A stretch of DNA of 64,000 nucleotides from Corydoras sp. C115 (GCA_019802505.1 JAFMOC010000209.1:235001-299000), one strand, 5' to 3'; counted from the stretch's first letter, positions 33,591 through 44,741 are shown. Notes: generated from the letters alone by a model not told the origin. Made by a program: numbers and translations.

Positions 33591-33850
33591 CTGCCGCAGT
33601 CGGTTGCCATGGCAACAGCTCGGGCAGGCCACACTCTAATCGAAGCGTGAGGACCCGGGAGGGAGGATAGCGGAGTGCGGCGACTGACTGCATGACGGGC
33701 AGACCCAAAAGAGAGCGCCGCAAAGCCCACCGCCCGCCGTCCCCGCCGCCGCCACAGAGACGGGTTCTGAGCACGGGGCCGGGGTGATGCCTCGTTACTT
33801 TCGGCTCGTGACGGTGGGTTTTAAAAGGGGGCGGCTTGCGAAGACGTTTT
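33590..33850. promoter_or_regulatory. CpG-rich intronic segment with RFX X-box
   Basis: A sharp rise in GC and CpG occurs in an otherwise AT-rich intron (CCGCCCGCCGTCCCCGCCGC near 33730). At 33603-33616 lies GTTGCCATGGCAAC, a perfect palindrome identical to the classical RFX X-box consensus. This could be an enhancer or an internal promoter. No spliced first exon can be proved from sequence. Confidence 0.5.
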
Positions 33851-34007
33851 TTGGTTTGAGACAGAAGAGAATTTGTTAGCAATCGAAGCGCAGGCGAGAC
33901 ATTTTGAATACCATGGATCTAAAGTCCCCAACTGAGTCCCTGAGAGACGGAACAGGAATGAAGGAACCGAAGGACGGGTGGTTTTAAACATATAGATGAG
34001 CAAAAAC

Positions 34008-34288
34008 AGATACCCTGTGTACTTTATACACTCAGGACCCCTTTGTTTTTTATTACCTGTTCATTATTTCAGCTCCGCTGAGCGTGTGATGGACTTTGTC
34101 GATCTGCAGTTACACACTGCAGACCATCAGTTTTTCTATATACCTTATACTTCGTTGTTCTCTTATGATCCGGACCCCCACAGAGCAGGTATCATTGGGA
34201 TGGGGGATGATGCTCAGCCTGCACTCACATCACTGTGCTGGTGTGAGTGGATCAGACACTGCAGTGCTGCTGGAGTTACTTAAAAATA
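34008..34288 (+). mobile_element. Fold-D element, diverged
   Basis: It shares GATGGACTTTGT, AGAGCAGGTATCATTGGGAT and GTGTGAGTGGATCAGACACT with the copy at 17562. Confidence 0.65.
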
Positions 34289-34586
34289 AATCTTCCATAC
34301 TGACCATCTAAACCAGGGATGCCCACACTTTTCTGGCCCAAGATCTACTTTTCCATTGGACAGGTCATCGAGATCTACCGGCCTCAATCTCTATTTTTTA
34401 CGGCTTTTATATTGCAACCTGTTTACACACATCATGTTAGTATTGTTCTCTGTTAGAATTGCTCTTTTATTAAACACATTCCAGCAAACAGCACAGAGAA
34501 AACCTGATTTTAGTTACATCCAAACACACAGTATACAGCACCAATGTAAAACAATCACTGTAACCCACATTTCCCCAAACAGAACA
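34289..34586. other. Intronic sequence, possibly an old repeat
   Basis: TGCCCACACTTTTCTGGCCC and AGATCTACTTTTCC around 34320-34360 resemble a dispersed fish repeat of unknown class. I am not sure. Confidence 0.35.
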
Positions 34587-34876
34587 TCCATCCATCCATT
34601 ATCTTCCACTTTATCCTCTATTAGGGTCGCGGGGGGGTTCCCAATGCCCATCCAGGGAAGAAGGTCTCGGGCGCTGGGCAGATACACCCAGGACAGGGTG
34701 CCGATCTATCGCTGGGCACACACTCACTCACACACACACTCTATATGGGGCAATTTGGAGAATTCTATTGACCTTGATCCATGTTTTTGGACTGTGGGAG
34801 GAAACCGGAGGAAATCCACGTTGACACGGGGAGAACATACAAACTCCACCCAGACTGGGATTCGAACTGGGAATCT
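34587..34876 (-). mobile_element. SINE-A, outer head missing
   Basis: The copy ends at GGGATTCGAACTGGGAATC, the same truncation point as the copy at 11155-11424. The body lacks GAGAACCCGG. Confidence 0.88.
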
Positions 34877-34944
34877 AAACTCTATCTAAACCCACTTTAA
34901 ATGAAAGTGGAACATTTTAGTTCTTTTTGAGCTTCACTCGTCCT

Positions 34945-35060
34945 TCACACGCAATTAGGGTTGGATGACTTGCCCAAAGGTACTTTAACCATACTACTTG
35001 GTGGGACCTGGAATCGAACCGGGGACCTTCAGGTCACAAGGTTGGTTCCGTAAACCTACA
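34945..35060 (-). mobile_element. SINE-B-like head fragment
   Basis: The reverse reading contains a box B-like GGTTCGATTCC and TACCTTTGGGCAAGTCATCC. Same type as 26176-26302. Confidence 0.6.
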
Positions 35061-35154
35061 ACAGCCCAAATACACAGATAAAGGATCACATCTACAAGGT
35101 GTGTGTGTGTGTATGTGTGTAAATGTCTGTGCTGTGAAAGTGTTTGCCCACATT

Positions 35155-35440
35155 AGTACATCCATCCATTATCTTCCACTTGAGGGTCGTTGGGAGGTTC
35201 CCGATGCCCATCCAGGTATAGGACGTCAATCCATCACTGGGCGCACATTCTCTCACACATACACACTCTATATGGGGCAATTTGGAGAATTGAATTGACC
35301 TTGATCCATGTTTTTGGACTGTGGGAGAAACCGGAGAACCCGGAGGAAACCCACGTGGACACGGGGAGAACATGGAAACTCTACCCAGATTTGGATTCGA
35401 ACCGGGAATCCCTATAGCTGAGAGGAGAACGTGCCGCCCC
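35155..35440 (-). mobile_element. SINE-A with short deletions
   Basis: TTTATCCTCTATT and the ACGTTTCGGGCGCTGGGC block are deleted. The left and right flanks share AGTACAT. Confidence 0.87.
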
Positions 35441-35830
35441 GAGTACATTATTGTTGGTTCTGGTAAATGCACGGTGGTCGACCTCTGGATATCTCAGTCT
35501 GGTTGGTTCCATTGGCTCCCAGTGGATCAGGGAATCTTATTTTAATGAGCAGCACGTCTGCGGCTGCATTTCCTCAACGTGTCTTTCTCTTCTCGAGTTC
35601 AAAGCTAAGCAGACTCACCATGTCTGAGTGTAAACACCGTGCCTCAGAAAATGGAGAACTGAGATTCTGTTCATATTTGAGGTGCAGAGAAAGAAAGCCG
35701 GCAGATTTTCTCGGTTATATTTACTGTGAAATAAAGAGCAAGAGCATGAGAGCTGCTGTACCCTCTGTGACCTAAAGGGGGGGGACACCAGAGGGTGGAG
35801 TCTAAACTAATCTAAACTAGGAATTTTCCA
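35441..35830. other. Unique intronic sequence
   Basis: No exon is recognised. Confidence 0.4.
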
Positions 35831-36214
35831 GATATAATAAAAAAAGCATGATGAATGGTGGTGTAGTGGTTAGCACGTCCGTCTCTCAGGCTGGAGAACT
35901 AATCCCAATCTGGGTGGAGTTTCCATGTTCTCCCCGTGTCCGCGTGGGTTTCCTCCCACAGCCCAAAAACATGGATCAAGGTCACTTGAGTTCTCCAAAT
36001 TGCCCCATATAGAGTGTGTCTGTGTGAGTGAGTGTGTGCCCAGTGATAGATTGGCATCCTGTCCTGGATGTATCTGCCCAGCGCCCGAAACGTTCTCCCC
36101 TGGATGGGCATGGGGAACCCCCCCCCCCACCTGGTTTCCTTTCACAGTCCAAAAAACATGGATTCAAGGTGATTTGGCCAGCCTAAATTGCCCCTATAGG
36201 AATATAATAAAAAA
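35831..36214 (+). mobile_element. SINE-A copy plus SINE-A fragment, duplicated unit
   Basis: The unusual head GTCCGTCTCTCAGGCTGGAG lacks box B. The main body ends at a C-run (36117-36128) and is followed by a second piece from TGGTTTCCTTTCACAGTCC. ATATAATAAAAAA occurs at 35831-35843 and 36202-36214. Confidence 0.82.
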
Positions 36215-36228
36215 TCCAATATAATAGA

Positions 36229-36500
36229 TGAATGGCGGCATGGTGGTGTAGTGGTTAGCACGTCCGTCTCTCAGGCTGGAGAACTAATCCCAATCTGGGT
36301 GGAGTTTCCATGTTCTCTCCATGCCCTCTTGGGTTTCCTCTGGGTTCTCCGGCTTCCTCCCACAGTCCAAAACCATGAGTTCAAGGTGATTTGGCTGCTG
36401 TACCCAGTGATGGATTGGCGGCCTTTCCTGGGTGTATCTGTCTAGCGCCCGAAATGTTCTCCCCTGGATGGGCATGGGGAACCCCCCCCCCAAAAAAAAA
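36229..36500 (+). mobile_element. SINE-A, same variant head
   Basis: It repeats the head variant of the preceding copy (GGAGAACTAATCCCAATCTG), so the two are tandem relatives. It ends in a C-run and A-run at 36482-36501. Confidence 0.85.
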
Positions 36501-36567
36501 AAGCTTGACTATAATAATCAAACATGGTTCTGCTTCTTGTTTCCTTTTTGTGTAATATAAATTTGTC

Positions 36568-36895
36568 CTGGTGGAGTAGTGGTCAGCACATCCATCTCCC
36601 GGCACTTGGGATCCAGGTTCGAATCCCAATCTGGGTGGAGTTTCCATGTTCTCCCCATATCTATATGGGTTTTCTCCAGGTTATCCTGGGTTTCTTCCCA
36701 CAGACCAAAAACATGGATTTAAGATCAATTGGCTGCTCTAAATTGCCCCTTTATAGTGTGTGTGTGTGTGTGTCTGTGAGTATACCCAACGATTGGCACC
36801 CTGTTCTGGGTGTGTCAGCCCGGGGCCCAAGACGGTCCCTCCCACATCCCTAGTAGAGAATTAATTAGAAGATAATGAGATGAAAGAATAGATGA
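36568..36895 (+). mobile_element. SINE-A, alternative head subfamily
   Basis: GGTGGAGTAGTGGTCAGCAC and GATCCAGGTTCGAATCCC begin it. Diverged 3' domain. The tail is GAGATGAAAGAATAGATGAA. Confidence 0.82.
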
Positions 36896-37351
36896 AACGC
36901 CGTTGCGTGAGGTTTGGAAATGCCCCTGTGTCCATAAAAGCTGGAACATCACAGCGTTGTTGTTCGGTATCAGTGACATCACAAACGCTGTCCTAATGAA
37001 TCACTGTGGTGCATTTTCCAACAAGAAAACAGAACGCCGCAGAACCTGGAAATGTCCCGATCAGATGTCCACATGCTTGTAATAAACGTTGTGTTTAGTA
37101 TTTAAAGGTGAATCATGTGTTCACCACCGTGACCTTTATGAAGACACAGCAGCAGCAAAGTCTCAAACGTCCTGATTCTGTCTGTAGTCCATGTTTTATA
37201 CCAACGGACACCAATTTATATCATTTATATCACACGTTTACCCCGTTCTTTTAAAGTTAGACTTAAATTTAAATTTTAAAGAAGAAAATGAAATAAAAAT
37301 ATAGTATAGATATGTAAAATATACAACTACAAATATAATATAGCATATTCT

Positions 37352-37397
<46 letters not shown>

Positions 37398-37430
37398 ATG
37401 TATGTATGTGTATATATGGCACATACATAC
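36896..37430. other. Intronic sequence with short AT run
   Basis: (TA)n at 37362-37383. The segment 37262-37330 (AATTTTAAAGAAGAAAATG) is echoed after the next SINE at 37781-37835. Confidence 0.5.
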
Positions 37431-37435
37431 ACAGT

Positions 37436-37779
37436 GGCACAGTGGCTTAGTGGTTTAGCATGTTCTCCTCTCAGCACTAGGTATTCCCGGTTCGAATCCC
37501 AATCTGGGTGGAGTTTCCATGTTCTCCCCTTGTCTGCGTGGGTTTCCTCCGGGTTCTCCGGTTTCCTCCCACAGTCCAAAAACATGGGTCAAATCAATTG
37601 AGTTCTCAAAATTGCCCCATATAGAGTGTGTCTGTGTGAGTGAGTGAGTGTGTGCCCAGCGATGGATTGGCGCCCTGTACTGGGAGTATCTGCCCAGCGC
37701 CCAAAACGTTCTTCCCTGGATGGGCATGGGGAACCCCCCCGCGACCCTAATAGAGGATAAAGCGGAAGATAATGGATGG
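37436..37779 (+). mobile_element. SINE-A, full copy
   Basis: Complete, with box A TGGCTTAGTGG and a GATAATGGATGG tail. It is bracketed by the 37262/37781 duplication of an AT-rich segment rather than by an ordinary TSD. Confidence 0.92.
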
Positions 37780-38643
37780 AAATGTAAATTTTAAAGGAGA
37801 AAATGTGTAAAATATTCAAGTACAAAAAAAATATATATATATATATAATTTTTTGAAATGTATAACATATATAAAAATATATAAATGTAGTGTACATCTG
37901 AAATATAAGAAATATACCAAAAATATAAAAACAAAATATAGAAATATATCAAATCCGGCCACCCCGCCAAAGTGCCAGGATGTTCATTAGGAACCCGCTC
38001 TGCTCGTTTCCTCGGACCAGCTGCTGCAAGCTCCATCCTAAACCGTTTGATTCCGCTCCTAAAAATCTGCTGCATTTCATTCTGTTCATCGAGCCGTTCA
38101 AACGCGGGGGTCTTTCAGAGGGTTCAGGGGGAACAGATTTGCAAAAGCACCGATGTTCCGATTCGTGCCGAAACATTTTGGCTGGAGATGCCTCTGTGGA
38201 CTCAGGTGAAGAGGCGGACGATCGATACGGTAAACTACAAATGCTGAATCCAAGGTAACAATGAGCTGTGTTCCTCTCCCTTTCTTCACACGGCCGCCTC
38301 CTTTTTTGAGTGATTAATTATAAAGTGTCCTCGGCGCACAAAATGGATTTTTCACTAAAAAGGAGACGACTGAAGGTGAGGAAATGTCAGGATATATACA
38401 ACATCAAAGCACAAACACACAGCCACGTGTTCTTATAGATCAGCGACTATACGAGGTGCCGAGGGTGAGGTTGAACTGCGTGGGGCGTAGAGGTCAATGT
38501 CGTGCCGACCCCCCACGCGGTGCATTGTGGGTGGGATTCAGCATGTTTTTGTTCATCATGTTCTTCTCATTAGGATTGAGCTGCTGTTTTGATGAAAGTC
38601 AGTGTAGTAATAAATCATGAATGAGGTTTGTTCAGATTAAAGT
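37780..38643. other. Unique intronic sequence
   Basis: A more balanced-GC block at 37965-38270 with no recognised domain. AT-rich before it. Confidence 0.4.
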
Positions 38644-38648
38644 TTAGA

Positions 38649-39017
38649 TTTATTTGTTCATTCATTCATTCATTATCTCCCGCTTTATCCTCTATTATGG
38701 TCGTGGGGGGGGTTCCCCATGCCCATCCAGGTGAGAACGTTTCGGGCGCTGGGCAGATACACCCAGGACAGGACGCCAATCTATCACTGGGCACACACTC
38801 ACTCACACAGACACACTCTATATGGGGCAATTTGGAGAACTCAATTGACTTGATCCATGTTTTTTGAACTGTGGGAGGAAACCGGAGAACCCGGAGGAAA
38901 CCCACGCGGACATTGGGAGAACATGGAAACTTCACCCAGATGGGGATTCGAACCGGGAATCCCTAGTGCTGAGAGGAGAACATGCTAACCACTAAGCCAC
39001 CGTGCCGCCGGATTTAT
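38649..39017 (-). mobile_element. SINE-A, full copy
   Basis: (TGAA)n tail, complete head. GATTTATT on both sides is the likely 8-bp TSD. Confidence 0.91.
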
Positions 39018-39027
39018 TGAACACTAT

Positions 39028-39297
39028 AAAACATATGTCCCTAGTCCCATGTTCTCCCCGTGTCCGCGTGGGTTTCCTCCCACAGTCCAAAAACACGGAT
39101 CAAGGTCAATTGAATTCTTGAAATTGCCCCATATAGAGTGTGTGTGTGTGTGAGTGTGTGCCCAGCGATGAATTGGTGTCATGTCCTGGGTGTATCTGCC
39201 CAGCGCCTGAAACGTTCTCCCCTGGATGGGCATGGGGAACCCCCCGCAACCCTGATGTAGGATAAAGCGGAAGATAATGGATGGATGGAAAACATGT
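39028..39297 (+). mobile_element. SINE-A, 5'-truncated
   Basis: It starts at CCCATGTTCTCCCCGTGTCC with no tRNA-like head and has a (TGGA)n tail. Left AAAACATATGTCC and right AAAACATGTCC look like a TSD with a 2-bp indel. Confidence 0.85.
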
Positions 39298-39418
39298 CCA
39301 GTCCAGTCCAGTCCTTAAATCTGATTGGCTGAGCCGTTTGTCCAGCCATGACATTATTGAAACCAATACACACCTCTGAGCGCTTCACATTGGTATCAAT
39401 GCATGAAAAATACAATAC
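39298..39418 (-). repeat. Repeat-C, right end (reverse)
   Basis: CTTAAATCTGATTGGCTGAG, CGTTTGTCCAGCCATGACAT and CACACCTCTGAGCGCTTCAC are the reverse of the end seen at 22090-22170 and 46130-46205. It resumes beyond the SINE at 39576-39720. Confidence 0.7.
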
Positions 39419-39575
39419 ATTATTTTAAATCTGCCCAGCGATGGATTGGCGCCCTGTCCTGGGTCTATCTGCCCAGCGCCCGAGATGTTCTCCCCTGGAT
39501 GGGCATGGGGAACCCCACCGTGACCCTAATAGAGGATAAAGCGGGAGATAATGAATGAATGAATTATTTTAAATC
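39419..39575 (+). mobile_element. SINE-A, strongly 5'-truncated with perfect TSD
   Basis: ATTATTTTAAATC is exactly repeated at 39419-39431 and 39563-39575. Between them lie only the last 131 bp of SINE-A plus a GAATGAATGAA tail. It interrupts Repeat-C. Confidence 0.92.
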
Positions 39576-39720
39576 ATAAAATACAGATTAATATAAATTG
39601 TGAGCCTGATACCTCATATCTTTTTTGTTTTGTTTTTTAAACTGTGTTCTGTAATTTGGCCACCAGGTGGCATTTTTTTCGATTGTTAGAATATCCTGTT
39701 ACTCAGCTATGTGTTCACTT
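39576..39720 (-). repeat. Repeat-C, remainder (reverse)
   Basis: CTGTAATTTGGCCACCAGGT and ATATCCTGTTACTCAGC are the reverse of words in the 20904 array and the 45770 copy. Confidence 0.68.
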
Positions 39721-39733
39721 TAACCTTCAGTGT

Positions 39734-39907
39734 TCCTCCCACAGTCCAGAAACATGGATTCAAGGTGAAATAGATGCTCTTAATTGCCCTTGTATAGTCT
39801 GTATGTGTGCTCAGTGATAGATTTGCACCCTGTCCTGGGTGTATTATCACAGCGCCTGGATCGGCATGATCGGATGTAGCAGAGAATATTAATTGAATGA
39901 ATAAATA
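39734..39907 (+). mobile_element. SINE-A-like, old 5'-truncated copy
   Basis: GTTCCTCCCACAGTCCAGAA to an ATTGAATGAATAAATAA tail, many substitutions. A further scrap at 39919-39970 is in reverse. Confidence 0.72.
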
Positions 39908-39970
39908 ATTACACTATTACCATGTTTTTGAACTTTGGAAGGATACCAGAGCATACAAGGGGAGAACCTA

Positions 39971-40443
39971 CCAAGCCAGTGCCATTGTTCTGCCCCATCA
40001 TGTAGCCTGTAGTAGGTAGAACCCGTCTCTGTATAAATGAAAGATAATTTGTGTGCTGGTACGGAGAATCTTCAGTTTGTTGGACCCGAGCAAATGAGTT
40101 GAAGGGCAGGGGGTCTGAGAATGTGGTGAATGAGCTAAAGAAGGACGCAGCGGGGGGCAGATATAATGAAGGAGGGATGTGGGGGGGGAGATAATGAGGG
40201 GGTATGAGAGAGAGAAAGGCCTGTGCACTTGAATGAATGAAAGACATGGTGCTTTTATTTTAAAATAGCAGCGCGCGGTTTCAGAGCAGAGCCGCCGTAA
40301 TTACAAAGCAGTTTCCTTTGCACCGAGATGAAGATGTTTCAGATCTTTTCATATTGAATGTAAGTACAAGGGCATGAAAGACACGACATGAAGGGCTGAC
40401 CTTTGAAAGGATTCATTCATAAACTTAGATCTCAGTGACTCAA

Positions 40444-40496
<53 letters not shown>

Positions 40497-40829
40497 GGGG
40501 GGTATAAAACATTCAATCTGTCTTCCCATAAGAAACAACACTGAAATTAATGTTGCGTCAAATGACAGATAACAAAGTTCAGGTTAATGAATGACAAACA
40601 GCACCCCCTGGTGGTCACAATCAAACACTAACTGGCTCCTGCTCAGAATCCTGACCAAGATCAATCTGAGCAAACGTTATTTTTATTATTAAAGGCCTTA
40701 AGTCATTAAACTTATTAAGAATGCACGTCATTAAGAGGCTAATTAGGCAGATCTAATTTTACACACTTATAAACATGAGTTGGAGGAACGGCTATCTATT
40801 TATGGGTTTTTTCCTCTTGCTTATTACTT
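39971..40829. other. Unique intronic sequence with GT microsatellite
   Basis: (GT)n at 40447-40492 (23 units). CAGCACCCCCTGGTGGTCAC at 40600-40620 is a word common in fish SINEs. No gene. Confidence 0.45.
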
Positions 40830-41152
40830 TGTAAAAATACATCCATCCATCCATTATCTTCTTCTCCATCCTCTATTAGGGTCACGGGGGGGTTCCCCAG
40901 GCCCGTCCAGGGGAGAACAGGGTGCCAATCTATCGCTGGGCACACACTCACTCACCCAGACACACTCTATATGGGGCAATTTGGCAAACTGAATTGACCT
41001 TGATCCATGTTTTTTCTACTTTGGGAGGAAACCCACGCGGACACGGGGAGATTATGAAAACTCCACCCAGATTGGGATTCGAACTGGGAATGCCTAGTGC
41101 TGAGAGGAGAACATGCTAACCACTAAGCCACCGTGCCGCCTGTAAAAATACA
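40830..41152 (-). mobile_element. SINE-A with perfect 12-bp TSD
   Basis: TGTAAAAATACA at 40830-40841 and 41141-41152. About 40 bp in the 3' domain (TTTCGGGCGCTGGGCAGA) is deleted. Confidence 0.93.
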
Positions 41153-41164
41153 AATATAAAAAAT

Positions 41165-41513
41165 ATATACAAATATAAATGGGCGGCACAGTGGTTTAGT
41201 GGTTTAGCATGTTCTCCTCTCAGCACTAGTGATTCCCGGTTCGAATCCCAGACTGGGTGGAGTTTCCATGTTCTCCCAGTGTCCTCGTGGGTTTCCTCCG
41301 GGTTCTCCGGTTTCCTCCCACAGTCAAAAAAATGGATCAAGTCAATTGAGTTCTCCAAATTGCCCCATATAGAGTGTGTTTGTGTGATGAGTGTGTGTCC
41401 AGCGATAGATTGGTGTCCTGAAACGTTCTCCCCTGGATGGACATGGGGAACCCCCGCGACCCTAATAGAGGATAAAGTAGAAGATAAAGAATGGATGGAT
41501 ATACAAATATAAA
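41165..41513 (+). mobile_element. SINE-A with perfect 15-bp TSD
   Basis: ATATACAAATATAAA at 41165-41179 and 41499-41513, the longest clean TSD in the window. The 3' domain lacks GGGTGTATCTGCCCAGCGCC. Confidence 0.94.
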
Positions 41514-41647
41514 ATATGGTGTTTATTAAATTAATAACATACAAGAGGTTGTGCATTATTGTGCAAATCACAGGGAAACTGTGTCGTTAAGCCCGATCTG
41601 TGTCGTTCTGCCTAACCTTAAAACTACATTACACTGATTTTGATCGC

Positions 41648-41692
41648 AGAGGAGACAGACATGCTAAGCACTGAGCCACTGTGCCGTCCATA
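41648..41692 (-). mobile_element. SINE-A head scrap
   Basis: Only ACATGCTAAGCACTGAGCCA and CTGTGCCGTCC remain. Confidence 0.65.
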
Positions 41693-42508
41693 TTATATGT
41701 CATAAAGAAGTAATATAAAAGCATTAGTGCTCGTCTGGTGGAAATCAGAATTAAAAGCAATAATTAAGTTGCTTCTGGAACGTACTGTTTAAATGGAGTA
41801 TATTTCAATCTTCGGTCACGTCACCCTTTATCGGTTCCCGATTTGAATGTGTCACTATGTTGTAAGTGTGTTCGTTTGAAGCGACTGCAGAAGGTTTGCA
41901 GGCGCCGGTCCTCGCTCCTCTGTATGCAGTCAGGCTGGTGAGACAAAGTCACAGGTATCAGTTCATGAGCAGCCGCCTGATAAAGTTCTACATTCATCAA
42001 CATTCCTGTCTCGTCACGGAGGCAGCTTTATTGCAACCTGCCCTCAACACCCTTATCTTTCATGAGATGCTGTGGGCATTGTGTGGGTTGCTACCTACCT
42101 GGATCTGTGTGACGACACTGCCCTCTGGTGTCGAATAGACGTGAGTACATGGACACATTGATATTCAGTCTGCATCAGCAGCAGATTTCAAACACGTCTT
42201 TTACTGAAATAACATGAAATAGGATACAATTTTAATTTATACTTACAATGTATTACTTAAATCGTGTGTACTGTGTGGAGCAAAAGATCGTGCACTTCAT
42301 TTTAAAAGACATTTTTAGGTTTCTTCAAGTCAAGCTTTCTTTCATGCTGGGCTTCACGCCAATTTTTCATGAACATGAAGCCACCTTGATGTTCCGTTGC
42401 TTGGTTTGAGTAAAAAATACAAAACAAATGCTATTATTTTAAGTTAAGTTGGTTAATTATAAGTCTTTCCTTCAGTGGCCTGTATTTAAAATGGAGTTCA
42501 TACCTCAA
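41693..42508. other. Unique intronic sequence
   Basis: No gene is recognised. ACACTGCCCTCTGGTGTCG at 42113-42131 is a dispersed-repeat word. Confidence 0.4.
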
Positions 42509-42510
42509 AA

Positions 42511-42700
42511 AATCCATCCATCCATCCGTTATCTTCCACTTCATCCTATTTTATGGTCGCAGGGGGGGTTCCCCATGCCTATTCACATACAGGGGAGAAC
42601 GTTTCGGGTGCTGGGCAGATACACCCAGGACAGGACGCCAATCTATCACTGGGCACACACTCACTCACACATACACACACACACACAGACACACTCTAAC
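42511..42700 (-). mobile_element. SINE-A, 3' half
   Basis: Tail (CCAT)n and 3' domain up to the CACACA run, then directly a second SINE-A begins. Confidence 0.88.
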
Positions 42701-43033
42701 CATCCATCCATTATCTACCGCTTTATCCTATATTAAGGTCGCGGGGGGGTTCTCCATGCCCATCCAGGGGAGAAAGTTTCGGGCGCTGGGCAAATACACC
42801 CAGGACAGGGCGCCAACCTATCGCTGGGCACACACTCACTCACACAGACACACTCTATATGGGGCAATTTTGGAGAATTCAATTGACTTGATCCATGTTT
42901 TTGGACTGTGGGAGGAAACCGGAGAACCCGGAGGAAATCCACGGGGAGAACATGGAAACTCCACCCAGATGGGGATTCGAAAATGGAATAGTGCTGAGAG
43001 GAGAACATGTTAACCACTAAGCCACCATGCCGG
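42701..43033 (-). mobile_element. SINE-A, full copy, first of a tandem series
   Basis: Complete copy in which box B is destroyed (GGGATTCGAAAATGGAATAG on the listed strand). The same change is seen in the next unit. Confidence 0.9.
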
Positions 43034-43419
43034 CATCAGACAAACTCTATATGGGGCAATTTGGAGAACTCAATTGACTTGATCCATGTTTTTGGACTGT
43101 GGGAGGAAACCGGAGAACCCGGAGGAAACCCACGCGAACACGGGGAGAACATGGAAACTCCACCCAGATGGGGATTCGAAAATGGAATAGTGCTGAGAGG
43201 AGAACATGCTAACCACTAAGCCACCGTGCCAGCATCAGACAAACGCTATATGGGGCAATTTGGAGAACTCAATTGACTTGATCAATGTTTTTGGACTGTG
43301 GGAGGAAACCCACACGGACATGGGGAGAACATGGAAACTCCATCCAAATGGGGATTCGAACCGGGAATCCCCAGCGCTGAGAAGCGAACGTGCTGACCAC
43401 TAAACCACCGTGCCGTCCT
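43034..43419 (-). repeat. Two extra tandem copies of the SINE-A 5' half
   Basis: Units start at CATCAGACAAAC (43034 and 43233), a period of 199 bp. Each has only the 5' half of SINE-A, from CTATATGGGGCAATTT to the head. The first extra unit shares the box B lesion, the second has a normal box B and lacks ACCGGAGAACCCGG. The series ends 78 bp before the M4 exon. Confidence 0.9.
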
Positions 43420-43497
43420 ACCTCAAAATTTATCTAGAAAAAAAAAAATTATAAAAAGATTTTTCTCAACGTTTTACGTTTCTGGATGTGTGTTCAG

Positions 43498-43738
43498 GAT
43501 CCTGGAGCTGCAGCAGAATGGAGACATGGACGTCTTAAAGCTGAAGTGGTGGCCCCGGGAGAGCCCGTGTGACCTCTACTCCTCTATAGGAACCAAGAAA
43601 AGTGCCAGCGCCCTGGACATCCACAGCTTCGCCGGGGTGTTCTTCGTGCTGGCCGCCGGCGTGGTCCTGTCCTGCCTCATCGCCACCATCGAGACCTGGT
43701 GGACGAGACGGAAGGGCTCCAGGGTGCCGTCCAAAGAG
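43498..43738 (+). CDS. grid2: grid2 exon: end of ligand-binding domain and M4 helix
   Basis: An internal exon of 241 nt. Its first base completes an Arg codon from the previous exon, then reads ILELQQNGDMDVLKLKWWPR. The Cys at 43568-43570 (ESPCDLY) is the expected disulfide partner of the Cys in the previous exon. A hydrophobic run from SFAGVFFVLAAG to LSCLIATIET (about 43625-43696) is the M4 membrane helix; WWTRRKGSRVPSKE follows on the cytoplasmic side. It ends in phase 0 with GAG before GTGAGA. The acceptor is GTTCAG/G. SINE-derived sequence comes within 78 bp of the acceptor, and the exon is much GC-richer than its surroundings. Confidence 0.97.
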
Positions 43739-44741
43739 GTGAGAGTCACATGATGCAAGTATAAACCCGCGGTCGGCTGAGTACACGAAGCAGAATGTGA
43801 TTCGCCGCAGAAAGCAGCCTTTCATTAAACAGTAGAGAGCCGGGATAAGACCCGGGATGAGAGATGGTGCTCGACGCTCATTGAGGATGCGCTCATGTAG
43901 AGACAGAGACATAAACGCACACTGTGTAAAGAAGCAATGAGACGCTTTTCAAACGGTTACCAAAGATAATGTCCATAATGGAGATGCAGGTGCTATAAAG
44001 GTTCTTACACGAGGCGGTTTATCGAAAATACTGCGGCGAAGAAAAGCCATAACCCATAATCTGAAAACTGATTTAATATCTGACTCCACGTCCATCCCAC
44101 AGAATTTCAACAGATGGCTTTTCAGAATGGTTTTCATTCTAACCAATCAGGTCCTGCGTCTGCTTCAGTGCAGTAATGTTCAGACGACTTTAATGGTACG
44201 ATTATTGTCTAAGAAATAAACACCATAATACAGTTATTATGATTATTATGTAACAATCAAAACAAGACAGTGCAGGGCTTTTGCTAAATATTAACACAAA
44301 TATAGAGAAAAAAATCTAATAATCTAATAATAAGTGTCTCAGGAATTACATATTCATATGCTTTTAAAAGAGAACTAGGTTTGTCCTGTAAGGGCAAAAT
44401 AATTTTTTGTTTCATGCCACTTGGTCCAAAGTTCCGATTAGCACATGACGTATTATTTTATGAATGTTGTCATGACGATGGTGAGTCGCCCTTACGATAA
44501 ATAATTTTAACGTTAATCAGGATTAATTGCAAAAACAATCGTCTTATCCGTAGTGTGTACACACCTCTGACTGCCTCATAACAACCCGACACTGCATCAG
44601 ATATTCAACTAACATTAGACTGATCTGATCTAGAGGTGAGCAGTAAATCCAGGTTATTATTAATTATATTAATATAATATATAATATTCTGTAAATATTC
44701 TTAAATACATGTTCTATTGAGTTAGAGTAAAGCTTTTATTG

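Noticed and set aside
33535..33882. A 115-codon minus-strand frame over the CpG island
   Set aside because: Composition effect of the island; no family resemblance.
37980..38258. A 92-codon frame in a balanced-GC intron block
   Set aside because: No recognisable domain and competing frames on the other strand.
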